DNA from: Mesorhizobium sp. M2D.F.Ca.ET.226.01.1.1
GTDB taxonomy: Bacteria; Pseudomonadota; Alphaproteobacteria; Rhizobiales; Rhizobiaceae
Direction: 5' to 3'
Length of the DNA stretch: 64,000 bases
NCBI RefSeq assembly: GCF_004022705.2
Contig: NZ_RZOY02000005.1
Span: 1-64,000, forward strand
The notes under the pieces are model-generated. The model saw only the letters and a list, made by a program, of their open reading frames with translations, did not search any database and had not been told where the DNA came from. Position 1 is the stretch's first letter. The number at the start of each line of letters is the position of its first letter. The position numbers and the translations under genes were made by a program. Shown here one piece after another: positions 55,391 to 64,000 of the stretch.

Positions 55391-55957
55391 ATGACCAAGG
55401 CCGGATCCGGAATGTTCGCGACGGCGCTGGACGAGCTTGGCGCGGTGCTGGCGCGCACGGATGAAACCCGGATCGACGCCGCCTGCGAAATGCTTGCCGG
55501 CGCCGGCAAGATCGCCGTCTATGGCTGCGGCCGCGAGGCGCTGCAGGTGAAGGGTTTTGCCATGCGGCTCTACCATCTCGGCCTGCCGGTGTCGGTCGTC
55601 GGCGACATGACCACGCCGCCGCTGGGAAAGGGTGATGTGTTCCTGGCGAGTTCAGGACCCGGCGAGACCACCACGGTGCTGACCTTGATGCGGGTCGCCC
55701 GCGCGGCCGGCGCGAAGGTGCTGCTGTTGACGGCCGAACCGGCAGGCAGCGCGGCAAAGCTCGCCGACTTCACCCTGCTCATCCCGGCGCAGACGATGGC
55801 CAGCGATCAGGGCGCGGCAAGAACCTCGGTGCTACCGATGGGCTCGCTGTTCGAAGGCGCGCTGTTCCTTTTGTTCGAAATCATGGTGCTCAAGCTCAAG
55901 GCGTTGACCAATGCCACGCCGGAGGCGATGCGCGCCAGGCATACCAATATGGAGTAG
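55391..55957 (+). CDS. SIS domain protein (6-phospho-3-hexuloisomerase-like)
   Basis: A 188-residue single-SIS protein, which can isomerise or sense phosphosugars. The pattern GAGKIAVYGCGREALQVKG near residue 37, SSGPGETTTVLTLMRVARAA near 88, and AQTMASDQGAARTSVLPMGS near 138 resembles hexulose-phosphate isomerases. The SSGPGET phosphate loop is intact, so a phosphorylated substrate is likely. It is four bases from the creatininase-family gene (same strand), so the two form an operon within the sugar module. Confidence 0.85.
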   Translation: MTKAGSGMFATALDELGAVLARTDETRIDAACEMLAGAGKIAVYGCGREALQVKGFAMRLYHLGLPVSVVGDMTTPPLGKGDVFLASSGPGETTTVLTLMRVARAAGAKVLLLTAEPAGSAAKLADFTLLIPAQTMASDQGAARTSVLPMGSLFEGALFLLFEIMVLKLKALTNATPEAMRARHTNME

Positions 55958-55960
55958 GGG

Positions 55961-56704
55961 ATGCGCTACGAGCTGATGCTGCCGCACCAGATCCGCCGGG
56001 CGATCGAGGAGAACTGGCCGGTCGTGCTGCCGCTTGGCGTGCTCGAATACCATGGCGAGCACATGGCGGTCGGCATGGACACGCTGGCCGTCATCAAGAC
56101 GGTGGAGCTGATCGAGAGGGAGAGGGATATCGTCATCCTGCCGCCTTTCTATTACGGCGCGGCAAGCTACGCGGTGGCGGCTCCGGAGGGCAGCGGCTCG
56201 GTGCAGGTCGGCGGCCCTGCGCTTTCGCCTTTCGCGGAGGAATTGTTCTACGGGCTGCTGCGCGTCGGCTTCCGCAACATCCATGCCATCATCCACCACC
56301 AGACCGAGAATTTCGCCGCCGGCATGCCGACCGATCTCGCCTTCAAGACTGCCGGACGGCAGGCGATCTTCCGCTTCCTGGAGAAGGAGCGCGGCGAGGG
56401 CTGGTGGGGTTCGAATACCATGGCGGACTATTATACCGGCCATGCGCAGGGCGAAAATGTCTTCAACTGGGTGCAGGTGCATCCCCTGATGCCGCCGACG
56501 ATGAATGGCAAATACCCGTTCGACCATGCGGGGATCGGCGAGACCTCGCTGATGCTGGCGCTATGCCCCGAGGCCGTTGACGAGACGCATTACGCCGACA
56601 ACACCGGCTGGTACACGAAAAGTGCTTCGGAAGCCTCGGCGGGTCTCGGCAAGATCGGCGTCGCCATGATCCTCGGCCATTTGCGATCGATCCTGGTGCG
56701 ATAG
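55961..56704 (+). CDS. Creatininase family amidohydrolase-like protein
   Basis: A 247-residue protein of the creatininase fold. Metal ligands are visible: Glu and His in VLEYHGEHMAVGMDT near residue 27 (variant of EQHGPHLP), His-His-x-x-Glu in AIIHHQTENFAAG near 107, and Glu in FDHAGIGETSLM near 188. Family members hydrolyse C-N or C-C bonds in cyclic compounds; one group (IolN) opens 3-dehydro-scyllo-inosose. In a sugar module, such a keto-inositol hydrolase is possible but unproven. ATG 55961 follows GTAGGGG. Confidence 0.82.
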   Translation: MRYELMLPHQIRRAIEENWPVVLPLGVLEYHGEHMAVGMDTLAVIKTVELIERERDIVILPPFYYGAASYAVAAPEGSGSVQVGGPALSPFAEELFYGLLRVGFRNIHAIIHHQTENFAAGMPTDLAFKTAGRQAIFRFLEKERGEGWWGSNTMADYYTGHAQGENVFNWVQVHPLMPPTMNGKYPFDHAGIGETSLMLALCPEAVDETHYADNTGWYTKSASEASAGLGKIGVAMILGHLRSILVR

Positions 56705-56712
56705 CGCGGCTC

Positions 56713-56860
56713 TTCCTTCTCCCCTTGTGGGAGAAGGTGGATCGGCGCGTAGAGCCGAGACGGATGAGGGGTGTTCCAGCGGAGTGAGACGTCGGCGTTC
56801 TCTGGAGCACCCCTCATCCGTCGCCTTCGGCGACACCTTCTCCCACAAGGGGAGAAGGAA
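56713..56860. repeat. 148-bp long palindrome between converging genes
   Basis: The outer arms are 26-bp perfect inverted repeats (56713-56738 and 56835-56860; core CTTCTCCCCTTGTGGGAGAA). Inner arms CGGATGAGGGGTG (56761-56773) and CACCCCTCATCCG (56808-56820) are also perfect. It is a long hairpin element seen often in Mesorhizobium by recollection. It separates the creatininase and permease genes, which converge on it. Confidence 0.8.
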
Positions 56861-56869
56861 AGGGCCATC

Positions 56870-57787
56870 CTATTTCACCGAGCCGGCCGTCATGCCCATG
56901 ATCAGGTAACGCTCGAGCGCGATGCCGATGATCGCCAGCGGCGCGATAGCGGCGGTGGCAAGGGCTGCCATCGACCACCAGTTGATGCCTTGCGAGCCGG
57001 TCTGGCTCGCCACCATCACCGGAATGGTCTTTGCATCCGTCGATGTCAGAAGGGCGGCGAAGAAATACTCGTTCCAGCACAGCACCATCGCCAGGATGAA
57101 GGCGGCGACCATGCCGGGCAGCGCGATCGGCATGACGATGCGGAAGAAGGCGCCCCAGATCGACAGCCCGTCGACCAAGGCCGCTTCCTCCAGCTCGACC
57201 GGGATCGAATTGAACTGGTCGCGCATGATCCAGATGACGATCGGCAGCACCATCAGCGTGTAGAGCAGCACCAGGCCGATGCGGGTGTCGAGGAGCGCCA
57301 CCTCCCGGTAGAGCACCAGGAAGGGCAACGCCAGCACGACCGGCGGCAGGATCAACTGCGACAGGAAGAAGAAGGAGATGTCCTCGTTCTTGAACCAGGC
57401 GAAGTGATAGCGGTAGCGGGTCAGGCCATAGGCAGCGAGGCTGCCGATGATGATGGCGAGGCCCGATGCGCCGACCGAGGTGATGACCGAGTTCATGAAG
57501 CGCTTGAGGAACTCGTCGCGCACGGTCGACGTCTGGGAGATCGAATCCGGCGACAGGCCGAGCGAGCGCCAGCCCTTCCAGTCAGGTGTAAAGTCGACGA
57601 AGGGAATGAGATGGCCTTGCGTGACATCGACCGCCGATTTGAACGAGGTGGTGATCGTCCAATAGATCGGGAACAGGCAGACGAAGGACCAGAACACCAG
57701 CGCGCCATAGATGAAGACGCGGTTGGCGAGGAAAGCCGCCGGCGAGCGGATTTCGGAGACGGTATAGTCGGTGGTTTGGACGCTCAT
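56870..57787 (-). CDS. Carbohydrate ABC transporter permease (MalG type)
   Basis: A 305-residue permease of the CUT1 family with six transmembrane helices. The N-terminal helix starts near FIYGALVFWSFVCLFPIYW; the EAA loop EEAALVDGLSIWGAFFRIV near 212 contacts the ATPase, and LPIVIWIMRDQFNS precedes it. It should pair with the second permease encoded just upstream. ATG 57787 is eight bases after the upstream gene's stop. The cargo is a sugar, unspecified. Confidence 0.92.
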   Translation of the reverse strand: MSVQTTDYTVSEIRSPAAFLANRVFIYGALVFWSFVCLFPIYWTITTSFKSAVDVTQGHLIPFVDFTPDWKGWRSLGLSPDSISQTSTVRDEFLKRFMNSVITSVGASGLAIIIGSLAAYGLTRYRYHFAWFKNEDISFFFLSQLILPPVVLALPFLVLYREVALLDTRIGLVLLYTLMVLPIVIWIMRDQFNSIPVELEEAALVDGLSIWGAFFRIVMPIALPGMVAAFILAMVLCWNEYFFAALLTSTDAKTIPVMVASQTGSQGINWWSMAALATAAIAPLAIIGIALERYLIMGMTAGSVK

Positions 57788-57795
57788 GATGCCGC

Positions 57796-58917
57796 TCAGT
57801 TGACGTTGCGCACGAAGCGACTGGCGAATTTCAACAGCCAGGTCACGAACACGACGATGATGACGAGATAGGCCATGGCGAGCATGGTGCCGTAGCCGAC
57901 ATTCGAGCGGTCGCGATATTCGCGATAGATGAAGCTCGACACGGAATCCGTCGCGCCGCCAGGCCCGCCCGAAGTCAAGGTGATGATGATGTCGGCAAGC
58001 TTCAGCTTGAAGATGATGCGCAGGATCACCGCCGTCACCGACACCGGCAGCATCAGCGGAAAGGTAACCTGCCAGAATGTCTGCCACGCTGTCGCGCCGT
58101 CGACGCGGGCGGCTTCAAGCACCTCGCGCGACATCGCCTGCAGGCCGGCAAGCAGCATGATCATCATGAACGGGATGAAGGTCCAGGCGTCGAGCATCAT
58201 GATCGAGATGCGCGCCGTGATCGGATCGGAGAAGAAGGCGGGATTGTCCCAGCCGAGATGACGCGCCAGCGTTGCCGCCGGTCCGAACCGGTATTCCATC
58301 AGCGATTTGCCGACCATCCAGGACACCGCGACCGGGGACAGCATCAGCGGCAGCAGGAAGACGACGCGGAAGAACTTTCGCGCCTTGATCTGCGCGTTGA
58401 GCAGCAGCGCCAGGCCGAAGGCGATGACATATTCGACCAGCACCGCAAGCACATAGAGAACCATGTTGACCAGCGCGTTGCGGTAGTATGGATCGGCCAG
58501 CATCTGCCAGAAATTGTCGAGGCCGTTGAACCTGCGTCCGGCAAAGGAACTGAGGTTCCAGTCGGTCAGCGCGATGTAGAAACCGAACAGCGTCGGGAAG
58601 ATCACCATGGCGATGGTGAAGAGCAGCGCCGGCAGGAGGAACAGCGCGCGCTGCCCGTCCTCGCCGCGCGTCAGCACCTGCCAGGCGCCAAGCGCAACGC
58701 CCCACAGGACATAAGCATAGACGACCGGGCGCCAGGTGTCGAAACCGACCGTGTCGACTTCGGTCTTGTAGAGGATCTGCATCACGATCGCCGCCAGCAG
58801 CACGAGCGTCGCGGCAGCCAACAGTGCCCAGCCGAGGCGCTTGCGGCCGGGCGGGATCAAATCGGCCGCTGTGGAATTTGCCGGCCACGCATTGGCGGTC
58901 GAAGTCTGGTCAGCCAC
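57796..58917 (-). CDS. Sugar ABC transporter permease (MalF type) with N-terminal extension
   Basis: The second permease, of the MalF type. The core helices run from about residue 90, with the EAA motif LEAARVDGATAWQTFWQVTF and its six helices. The first ~90 residues contain two extra hydrophobic segments (WALLAAATLVLLAAIVMQIL) not seen in simple MalF proteins. The GTG start at 58917 has an AAGAGG-type site; ATG 58962 is also in frame, so the N-terminus is uncertain by 15 residues. It is in operon with the binding-protein gene before it. Confidence 0.9.
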   Translation of the reverse strand: MADQTSTANAWPANSTAADLIPPGRKRLGWALLAAATLVLLAAIVMQILYKTEVDTVGFDTWRPVVYAYVLWGVALGAWQVLTRGEDGQRALFLLPALLFTIAMVIFPTLFGFYIALTDWNLSSFAGRRFNGLDNFWQMLADPYYRNALVNMVLYVLAVLVEYVIAFGLALLLNAQIKARKFFRVVFLLPLMLSPVAVSWMVGKSLMEYRFGPAATLARHLGWDNPAFFSDPITARISIMMLDAWTFIPFMMIMLLAGLQAMSREVLEAARVDGATAWQTFWQVTFPLMLPVSVTAVILRIIFKLKLADIIITLTSGGPGGATDSVSSFIYREYRDRSNVGYGTMLAMAYLVIIVVFVTWLLKFASRFVRNVN

Positions 58918-59010
58918 GCCTGTCGCCTCTTGCTCAACCCACCGGCCAGAGCCGGTCAACATACGGCCCGGCGACGACTGTCGCCGGGCCGCGACTTCTC
59001 TTGAGACAGC

Positions 59011-60687
59011 CTACATGCCGAGCGCGGCTTTGTAGAGCTTGATCTGCTTTTCGCGGCCGATCTGGTCGGTCAGTTTCTCCCAGGCGGCAGCGATGGCATC
59101 CGCACCTTCTTGCGCCTTCATCTTGCCGGCGAAAGTGTTGGCCAGGATGTCCTCGGCGGCGCTGTAGTACTGGAAGATGCCAGGAATGCGCGGCTCGATC
59201 GCGGCGTTCGGATGGTTGTAAGAGTCGCCCTCCGACTTCAGATATGAGCTGATGAATCCCTCGTCATAGCCTGCCGCCACCCATTCCGGAATGTTGAAAT
59301 GGGAGTTGCGGTAGGGCTGGAAGCCCGATGGATAGGCCGCGCACCACAGCGACAAATCCTTGCCGCCGAGATGAGCCGCCGCCGACCACGCGGCTTTCTT
59401 CTTCTTCTCATCGCTGTCAACGCGGGCCATGACATAGACACCCCAGCCCAGATAGGCGCAGTTCGGCGCATAATTCGGGCCGCTGGCAAGCTTGTCCCAC
59501 TTGCCGGTCTTGGAATTGTAGACGTCGTCGGAGCCAGGCAGGATCGAGAAGCCGGTGACGTCGCCGACGACCGAGGAGTCATTGGTCTTGACGTTCGAGC
59601 CGACGTCACCCCACCACGGGATCATCGAGCCGGTGCCTGCCAGGAACTGCTGGAAGGCAGTCGTGTTCGGGTCGGCGTTGATTTGATCTTTCGGCTCGGA
59701 AGGCAGCGCATCGATCACGTCCTGGATGGCGCGCACCCAGGCGGGATTGTTGATGCGCGGCTTCATCGTGTCGGCGTCGAACAGCCAGGCCTTGTCATCT
59801 GGATGCTTGGCATAGGCCGAGGCGCGGCTGCCGAGGAAGTAGAAGCCGAAACCGCCCCAGGGCTTGGGCGCGTCGAGATAGCCATAGACGTCCTGGCCCT
59901 TGAACTTCTTGCCCTTGAGGAACTTGGTCACGGCCTGCACCTGCTGCCATGTCTTCGGCACGCCCCATTCCGTCAGGCCCGCCTTGTCGCCGCTGTCGGC
60001 CTTCCAGGCTGACGCCAACTCAGAGTCGGCGAACACGTCGGTGCGGTAGTTGAAGTTGTGCGTGTCGCCGTCGATGGTCACGCGATACTGCTTGCCGTTC
60101 CATGTGCCGACCGGAGGCTTCAGATAGGCCACCAGGTCATCCATATCGATCTGCTTCCTGACCCAGTCCGGCATCTCGGAAGTCAGCCCCTTGCCGCAGA
60201 CGTCGCCTTCGAAGGGCGCACCCATCTCGACGATATCGAAGTCGATTGTATTGGTGGCTATCGCCTGCTGCAGGCGCGGATTGTAGTCGGCCTGGGCTAG
60301 GTCGATCCAGTTGATCTTGGCGCCCGTATAGGCTTCCCATGGCTTCAGGAAGCCACGGAACAGCACGTTGTGCAGGTTCTGGTTGTTGAGACCCATGAAG
60401 GTGAGCTCGACACCGGCGAACTCGCCTTGCTTGACGTTGGCCTTGGTTGCTTCCAGGCAAAGTTCGCCGACTTTCTGGAAATCGGCATCCGTCGGCTGGC
60501 CTTTGCCGACGCCCGGGATCTGCAGGATTTTCGCGCGCAGATCATCTGCGGCAGCAGCCGGCTTCGTCAGCGCACCGAGTCCGGCGCCTGACGCCGCGGC
60601 GAGCGCGGCCATGCTGGCCGCACCTTTCAGCACATCGCGGCGGGTCGCCCCGGCGCGTACCAGTTTTTCGTAAAGATCGACTCTCAT
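59011..60687 (-). CDS. Sugar ABC transporter substrate-binding protein (Tat-exported)
   Basis: A 558-residue solute-binding protein. The N-terminus has a twin-arginine signal (ATRRDVLKGAASMAALAAAS followed by an AxA site in PAAAADD), so it is exported folded through Tat. The body has the typical family-1 fold, with MGLNNQNLHNV near residue 94, DVYGYLDAPKPWGGFGFYF near 267 and WWGDVGSNV near 365. It is larger than the usual maltose-type protein (about 400), which may mean a complex ligand. The ribosome site GGGAGGAA precedes ATG 60687. Confidence 0.92.
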   Translation of the reverse strand: MRVDLYEKLVRAGATRRDVLKGAASMAALAAASGAGLGALTKPAAAADDLRAKILQIPGVGKGQPTDADFQKVGELCLEATKANVKQGEFAGVELTFMGLNNQNLHNVLFRGFLKPWEAYTGAKINWIDLAQADYNPRLQQAIATNTIDFDIVEMGAPFEGDVCGKGLTSEMPDWVRKQIDMDDLVAYLKPPVGTWNGKQYRVTIDGDTHNFNYRTDVFADSELASAWKADSGDKAGLTEWGVPKTWQQVQAVTKFLKGKKFKGQDVYGYLDAPKPWGGFGFYFLGSRASAYAKHPDDKAWLFDADTMKPRINNPAWVRAIQDVIDALPSEPKDQINADPNTTAFQQFLAGTGSMIPWWGDVGSNVKTNDSSVVGDVTGFSILPGSDDVYNSKTGKWDKLASGPNYAPNCAYLGWGVYVMARVDSDEKKKKAAWSAAAHLGGKDLSLWCAAYPSGFQPYRNSHFNIPEWVAAGYDEGFISSYLKSEGDSYNHPNAAIEPRIPGIFQYYSAAEDILANTFAGKMKAQEGADAIAAAWEKLTDQIGREKQIKLYKAALGM

Positions 60688-60861
60688 AGCAAGGTTCCTC
60701 CCAGAACTTCAGTCGTGAATTGATTTTGCCAATCTCTCGGACGCCGAGACGTCTGCGGTTCTCCTATACCATAGGTGGACGTGGGACCCCACCCTGCGTC
60801 GCCTGGAGCTCCGATTCCCGGACAAGGACCGGCTGTCGGATTGGCACTGGTCACTATTCGC

Positions 60862-60905
60862 GTAATCGATTACCTTGTCAACAACAATGACTTTTTACCT
60901 ATAAG
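60862..60905 (+). promoter_or_regulatory. LacI-type operator and promoter between the divergent sugar operons
   Basis: GTAATCGATTAC (60862-60873) is a perfect 12-bp palindrome with a central CG, as in operators of LacI-family sugar regulators. Directly after it, TTGTCA (60875-60880) and TATAAG (60900-60905, 19-base spacing) could form the promoter of the ATPase operon. The position lets one repressor control both divergent operons. The regulator gene is not in the window. Confidence 0.5.
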
Positions 60906-60967
60906 ATACCGACTTGCCCTCGCCGTGGGCAATGGCTAGCTTCACCAAAAACGACGAAGGGGAGACG

Positions 60968-62026
<1,059 letters not shown>

Positions 62027-62034
62027 AGCTTTAC

Positions 62035-62077
62035 GCGATTCCGGACGGAAAACCGCTCACACTCTTCCTGGAATTGC
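62035..62077. repeat. GCAATTCC/GGAATTGC-type repeat within the sugar operon
   Basis: The arms GCGATTCC (62035-62042) and GGAATTGC (62070-62077) have one mismatch, and the spacer CCGCTCACACTCTTCC matches the 28153 copy closely. It lies eight bases after the ATPase stop and 34 bases before the mutarotase start, so it is in the intergenic part of an operon. Confidence 0.7.
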
Positions 62078-62110
62078 TCCAGACCGCACACAGACTTCCA
62101 AGAGGGAACC

Positions 62111-62563
62111 ATGCTCAAAGGAATCAATCCGCTGCTCAATGCCGATGTGCTCCACGCGCTGCGGGCAATGGGTCATGGCGACGACCTGATCATCGCCGAC
62201 ACCAACTTCCCGTCTGATTCCGTGGCGCGGCAGACCGTGCTCGGCAAGCTGCTGCGCATCGATGCGCCGGCGGCGGACGTGGTGAAGGCGGTGCTGTCGC
62301 TCTATCCGCTGGACACGTTCGTCAACGACGCGGCCGCGCGCATGGAGATCGTGGGCAAGCCGAACGAAATCCCCCCGGTGCAAAAGGAGGTCCAGAAGGA
62401 GATCGACGCGGCCGAGGGCAAGCCCTGGCCGATGATCTCGATCGAGCGCTATGCCTTTTACGAGCGCTCGAAGAAGGCCTATTGCGTGATCCAGACAGGC
62501 GAGCGCCGTTTCTACGGCTGCTTCGCCTTCCGCAAGGGTGTCGTGCCGCCGGATGCGGAGTAG
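62111..62563 (+). CDS. RbsD/FucU family sugar mutarotase
   Basis: A 150-residue protein converting sugar anomers or ring forms, which feeds the kinase. The family pattern is MLKGINPLLNADVLHALRAM, GHGDDLIIADTNFPSD near residue 21 (the His and Asp of the active site), and ERYAFYERSKKAYCVIQTGE near 117 with the conserved Tyr. It is closer to FucU than to RbsD by the FYERSK segment. Its stop is four bases before the kinase start. Confidence 0.9.
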   Translation: MLKGINPLLNADVLHALRAMGHGDDLIIADTNFPSDSVARQTVLGKLLRIDAPAADVVKAVLSLYPLDTFVNDAAARMEIVGKPNEIPPVQKEVQKEIDAAEGKPWPMISIERYAFYERSKKAYCVIQTGERRFYGCFAFRKGVVPPDAE

Positions 62564-62567
62564 GACC

Positions 62568-63497
62568 ATGGCCACCGGCAAGCCTGTCGTGATCCTGGGT
62601 GTGTTCGTCGCCGACACCGCCTATCGCGCCGATCGCCAGCCGCGCATGGGCGAGACGATTCTCGGCAACTCCTTCAAGCTCGGCCCCGGCGGCAAGGGCT
62701 CGAACCAGGCGGTCGCGGCCGGCAAGCTCGGCGCCGACATCACCTTCCTGACGAGGCTCGGCGTCGATGCCTTCGCCGACATGGCCAAGCAGACCTGGAA
62801 GGCTGCCGGCGTGAAGAGCGCGGTCATCGACACGCCCGACAGCTATACGGGTGCTGCCTATATCTTCATCGAGGAAGGGACCGGCAACAACGCCATCATC
62901 GTCAGCCCGGGTGCGGCGATGCTCATCTCGCCCGACGACATCGAGGCCCATGCCGGCCTGATCCGCTCCGCCGGCGTCTTCGTCACCCAGCTCGAGCAGC
63001 CGATCGACGCGGCATTGAAGGCGCTGCAAATCGCGCGCGGGGCAGGGGTGACGACCATCCTCAACCCGGCGCCCGCCGCAAGCCTGCCGGACCGCATCTA
63101 CACGCTCTGCGACTATGTCACGCCCAATGAGACGGAAGCCGAAGGGCTGACCGGCATCAAGGTGTCGTCGGTCGACGACGCCCGCCGCGCCGCCGACGCT
63201 CTGCTGGCCAAGGGCGTCGGAGCCGTCATCGTGACGCTTGGCGAGAAGGGCGCGTTGCTCCACACCAAGAGCCGTTCCGACCATGTCGGCGCGGTCAATG
63301 CAGGCCAGGTGGTCGAGACGACGGGTGCGGGCGATGCGTTCAATGGCGGCCTTGCCGCGGCTCTCGCAAAAGGCGTCGAGCCGCTGGAGGCCGTGCGCTT
63401 TGCCTGCGCGGTCGCGGGCATTTCGGTGACACGTCCCGGCACTGCGCCGTCAATGCCTACGCTTGGCGAGGTCGAGGCGCTTCTCGCCAAGGCCTGA
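62568..63497 (+). CDS. rbsK: Ribokinase-family sugar kinase (PfkB)
   Basis: A 309-residue PfkB kinase that phosphorylates a sugar, probably ribose or a similar pentose. N-terminal motif LGPGGKGSNQAVAAGKLGAD near residue 38, and the C-terminal catalytic motif VVETTGAGDAFNGGLAAAL near 247 with the base Asp. LNPAPAASLP and VTPNETEAEGL also match ribokinases. The exact sugar is unsure because the neighbouring mutarotase is FucU-like. It is cotranscribed with the mutarotase and ATPase genes. Confidence 0.88.
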   Translation: MATGKPVVILGVFVADTAYRADRQPRMGETILGNSFKLGPGGKGSNQAVAAGKLGADITFLTRLGVDAFADMAKQTWKAAGVKSAVIDTPDSYTGAAYIFIEEGTGNNAIIVSPGAAMLISPDDIEAHAGLIRSAGVFVTQLEQPIDAALKALQIARGAGVTTILNPAPAASLPDRIYTLCDYVTPNETEAEGLTGIKVSSVDDARRAADALLAKGVGAVIVTLGEKGALLHTKSRSDHVGAVNAGQVVETTGAGDAFNGGLAAALAKGVEPLEAVRFACAVAGISVTRPGTAPSMPTLGEVEALLAKA

Positions 63498-63603
63498 CGC
63501 CTGGCACCGCTTTCGCGGCTTTGTTAGCGGCTCCTCAATCTGGAACGCAACGGAGGCGAGCGCGTTCATTGTCCTGTCGGCGAGGCCGATTTGGAACGAT
63601 AGG

Positions 63604-63702
63604 ATGAAAAAGCCTTACAAGAAGCCCAGGCTCACGAAGCGGCAGAAGCTCACCGAACGGACGGCCCAGATTGTCGCTTCCGGCGTCGTTCTGGGCGAAT
63701 GA
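63604..63702 (+). CDS. Orphan peptide resembling a lasso-type RiPP leader
   Basis: This 32-residue frame begins MKKPYKKPRLTKRQKL and ends TAQIVASGVVLGE. The YxxPxL motif near the N-terminus is the part of lasso-peptide leaders bound by the RiPP recognition element, and a Thr follows at the expected distance. No cyclase, protease or recognition-element gene is visible in the 300 bases left in the window. The ribosome site is weak (AGG directly before ATG). Similar lone peptides are annotated in Rhizobiales as putative RiPP precursors, by recollection. Confidence 0.5.
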   Translation: MKKPYKKPRLTKRQKLTERTAQIVASGVVLGE

Positions 63703-63725
63703 TTCCCTGAATCAGTTGGATAGCG

Positions 63726-63929
63726 CTATAAAATCCTGCTGGTCAGCTCCAGCATCGTGGTTGCGCCTTGCTCGCTGCCCGGCATATGCACCACGCGCAG
63801 GACGCGAAGGTCCTTGCTCGATCCATCCACCGGAATCGACACGCTTTCACCGACCCGTGGCAATTCCTGGAAGGCAAGTTCGTCGACATCCCTGGCGTCA
63901 TCAATCGAAATGCGGCATCTCACAGCCAT
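63726..63929 (-). CDS. Small hypothetical protein
   Basis: A 67-residue frame: MAVRCRISIDDARDVDELAF, then FQELPRVGESVSIPV, RVLRVVHMPGSEQGATTM and LELTSRIL. The pattern of strands resembles small beta-barrel (PilZ-like or similar) proteins, but I do not recognise the family. GGGAGATCA-type sequence lies upstream of ATG 63929, supporting the start. It converges on the leader-like peptide gene. Confidence 0.6.
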   Translation of the reverse strand: MAVRCRISIDDARDVDELAFQELPRVGESVSIPVDGSSKDLRVLRVVHMPGSEQGATTMLELTSRIL

Positions 63930-64000
63930 CTTGATCTCCCGTCATTTTTGCCCGTGGGCTGAACGAGACAAGATTGGAATGGTTCCCGGACAAAGGCGCC

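Overview
The window is a GC-rich chromosomal stretch from an alphaproteobacterium of the Rhizobiales, most likely Mesorhizobium or a close relative. Evidence for this is the gene order glmS-DUF502-recG-sdhE-mfd, the block clpP-clpX-lon-hupB, Omp25/31-type porin-like and DUF982/DUF2188 proteins, and several families of short palindromic repeats typical of rhizobial genomes. The assignment comes from recalled family and gene-order knowledge; no search was run.

Layout. 1-8.8 kb: housekeeping genes (glmS end, a DUF502 membrane protein, recG, sdhE, mfd, class II DAHP synthase). 8.9-19 kb: a GT39-type glycosyltransferase, a channel-like membrane protein, a RES/Xre toxin-antitoxin pair, a GGDEF protein, dgkA, DedA and DUF1003 genes, a 3-methyladenine glycosylase-like gene, nadE, and a GNAT gene broken by a stop codon. 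19-30.5 kb: an ABC exporter, two NUDIX hydrolases, xanthine phosphoribosyltransferase, a universal stress protein, a CinA/MoaB-like protein, hydrolases, an Old Yellow Enzyme, and a cluster of palindromic repeats. 30.5-33 kb: tRNA-Leu(UAA) beside a decayed integrase and several micro-proteins, two of them paralogues; this looks like the scar of an old integrated element. 33-47.8 kb: an outer membrane protein, adenine deaminase, two tandem DUF900 lipoproteins, ilvA, gloA, a double cold-shock-domain protein, an HD-domain protein, cysE, and a frameshifted GNAT gene. 48.7-54.1 kb: the protein quality-control block clpP-clpX-lon followed by hupB, with recognisable RpoH-type promoters before clpP and lon and an EcfG-type promoter before hupB. 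54.2-63.5 kb: a sugar uptake and catabolism module. 63.6-64 kb: a 32-residue peptide resembling a lasso-type RiPP leader, and a small hypothetical gene.

How the genes work together. In the sugar module, a Tat-exported binding protein and two permeases form one operon. The ATPase, an RbsD/FucU mutarotase and a ribokinase-family kinase form a divergent operon, and a LacI-type palindrome sits between the two. An SIS isomerase, a creatininase-family hydrolase and an aldo/keto reductase lie alongside. The substrate is not known; a pentose, deoxysugar or inositol-like compound is an inference. Three accessory genes (two GNATs and one secreted protein) carry single-site lesions, and the integrase relic carries two compensating frameshifts. 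Repeat elements repeatedly sit directly against stop codons. No CRISPR array or intact insertion sequence was seen.
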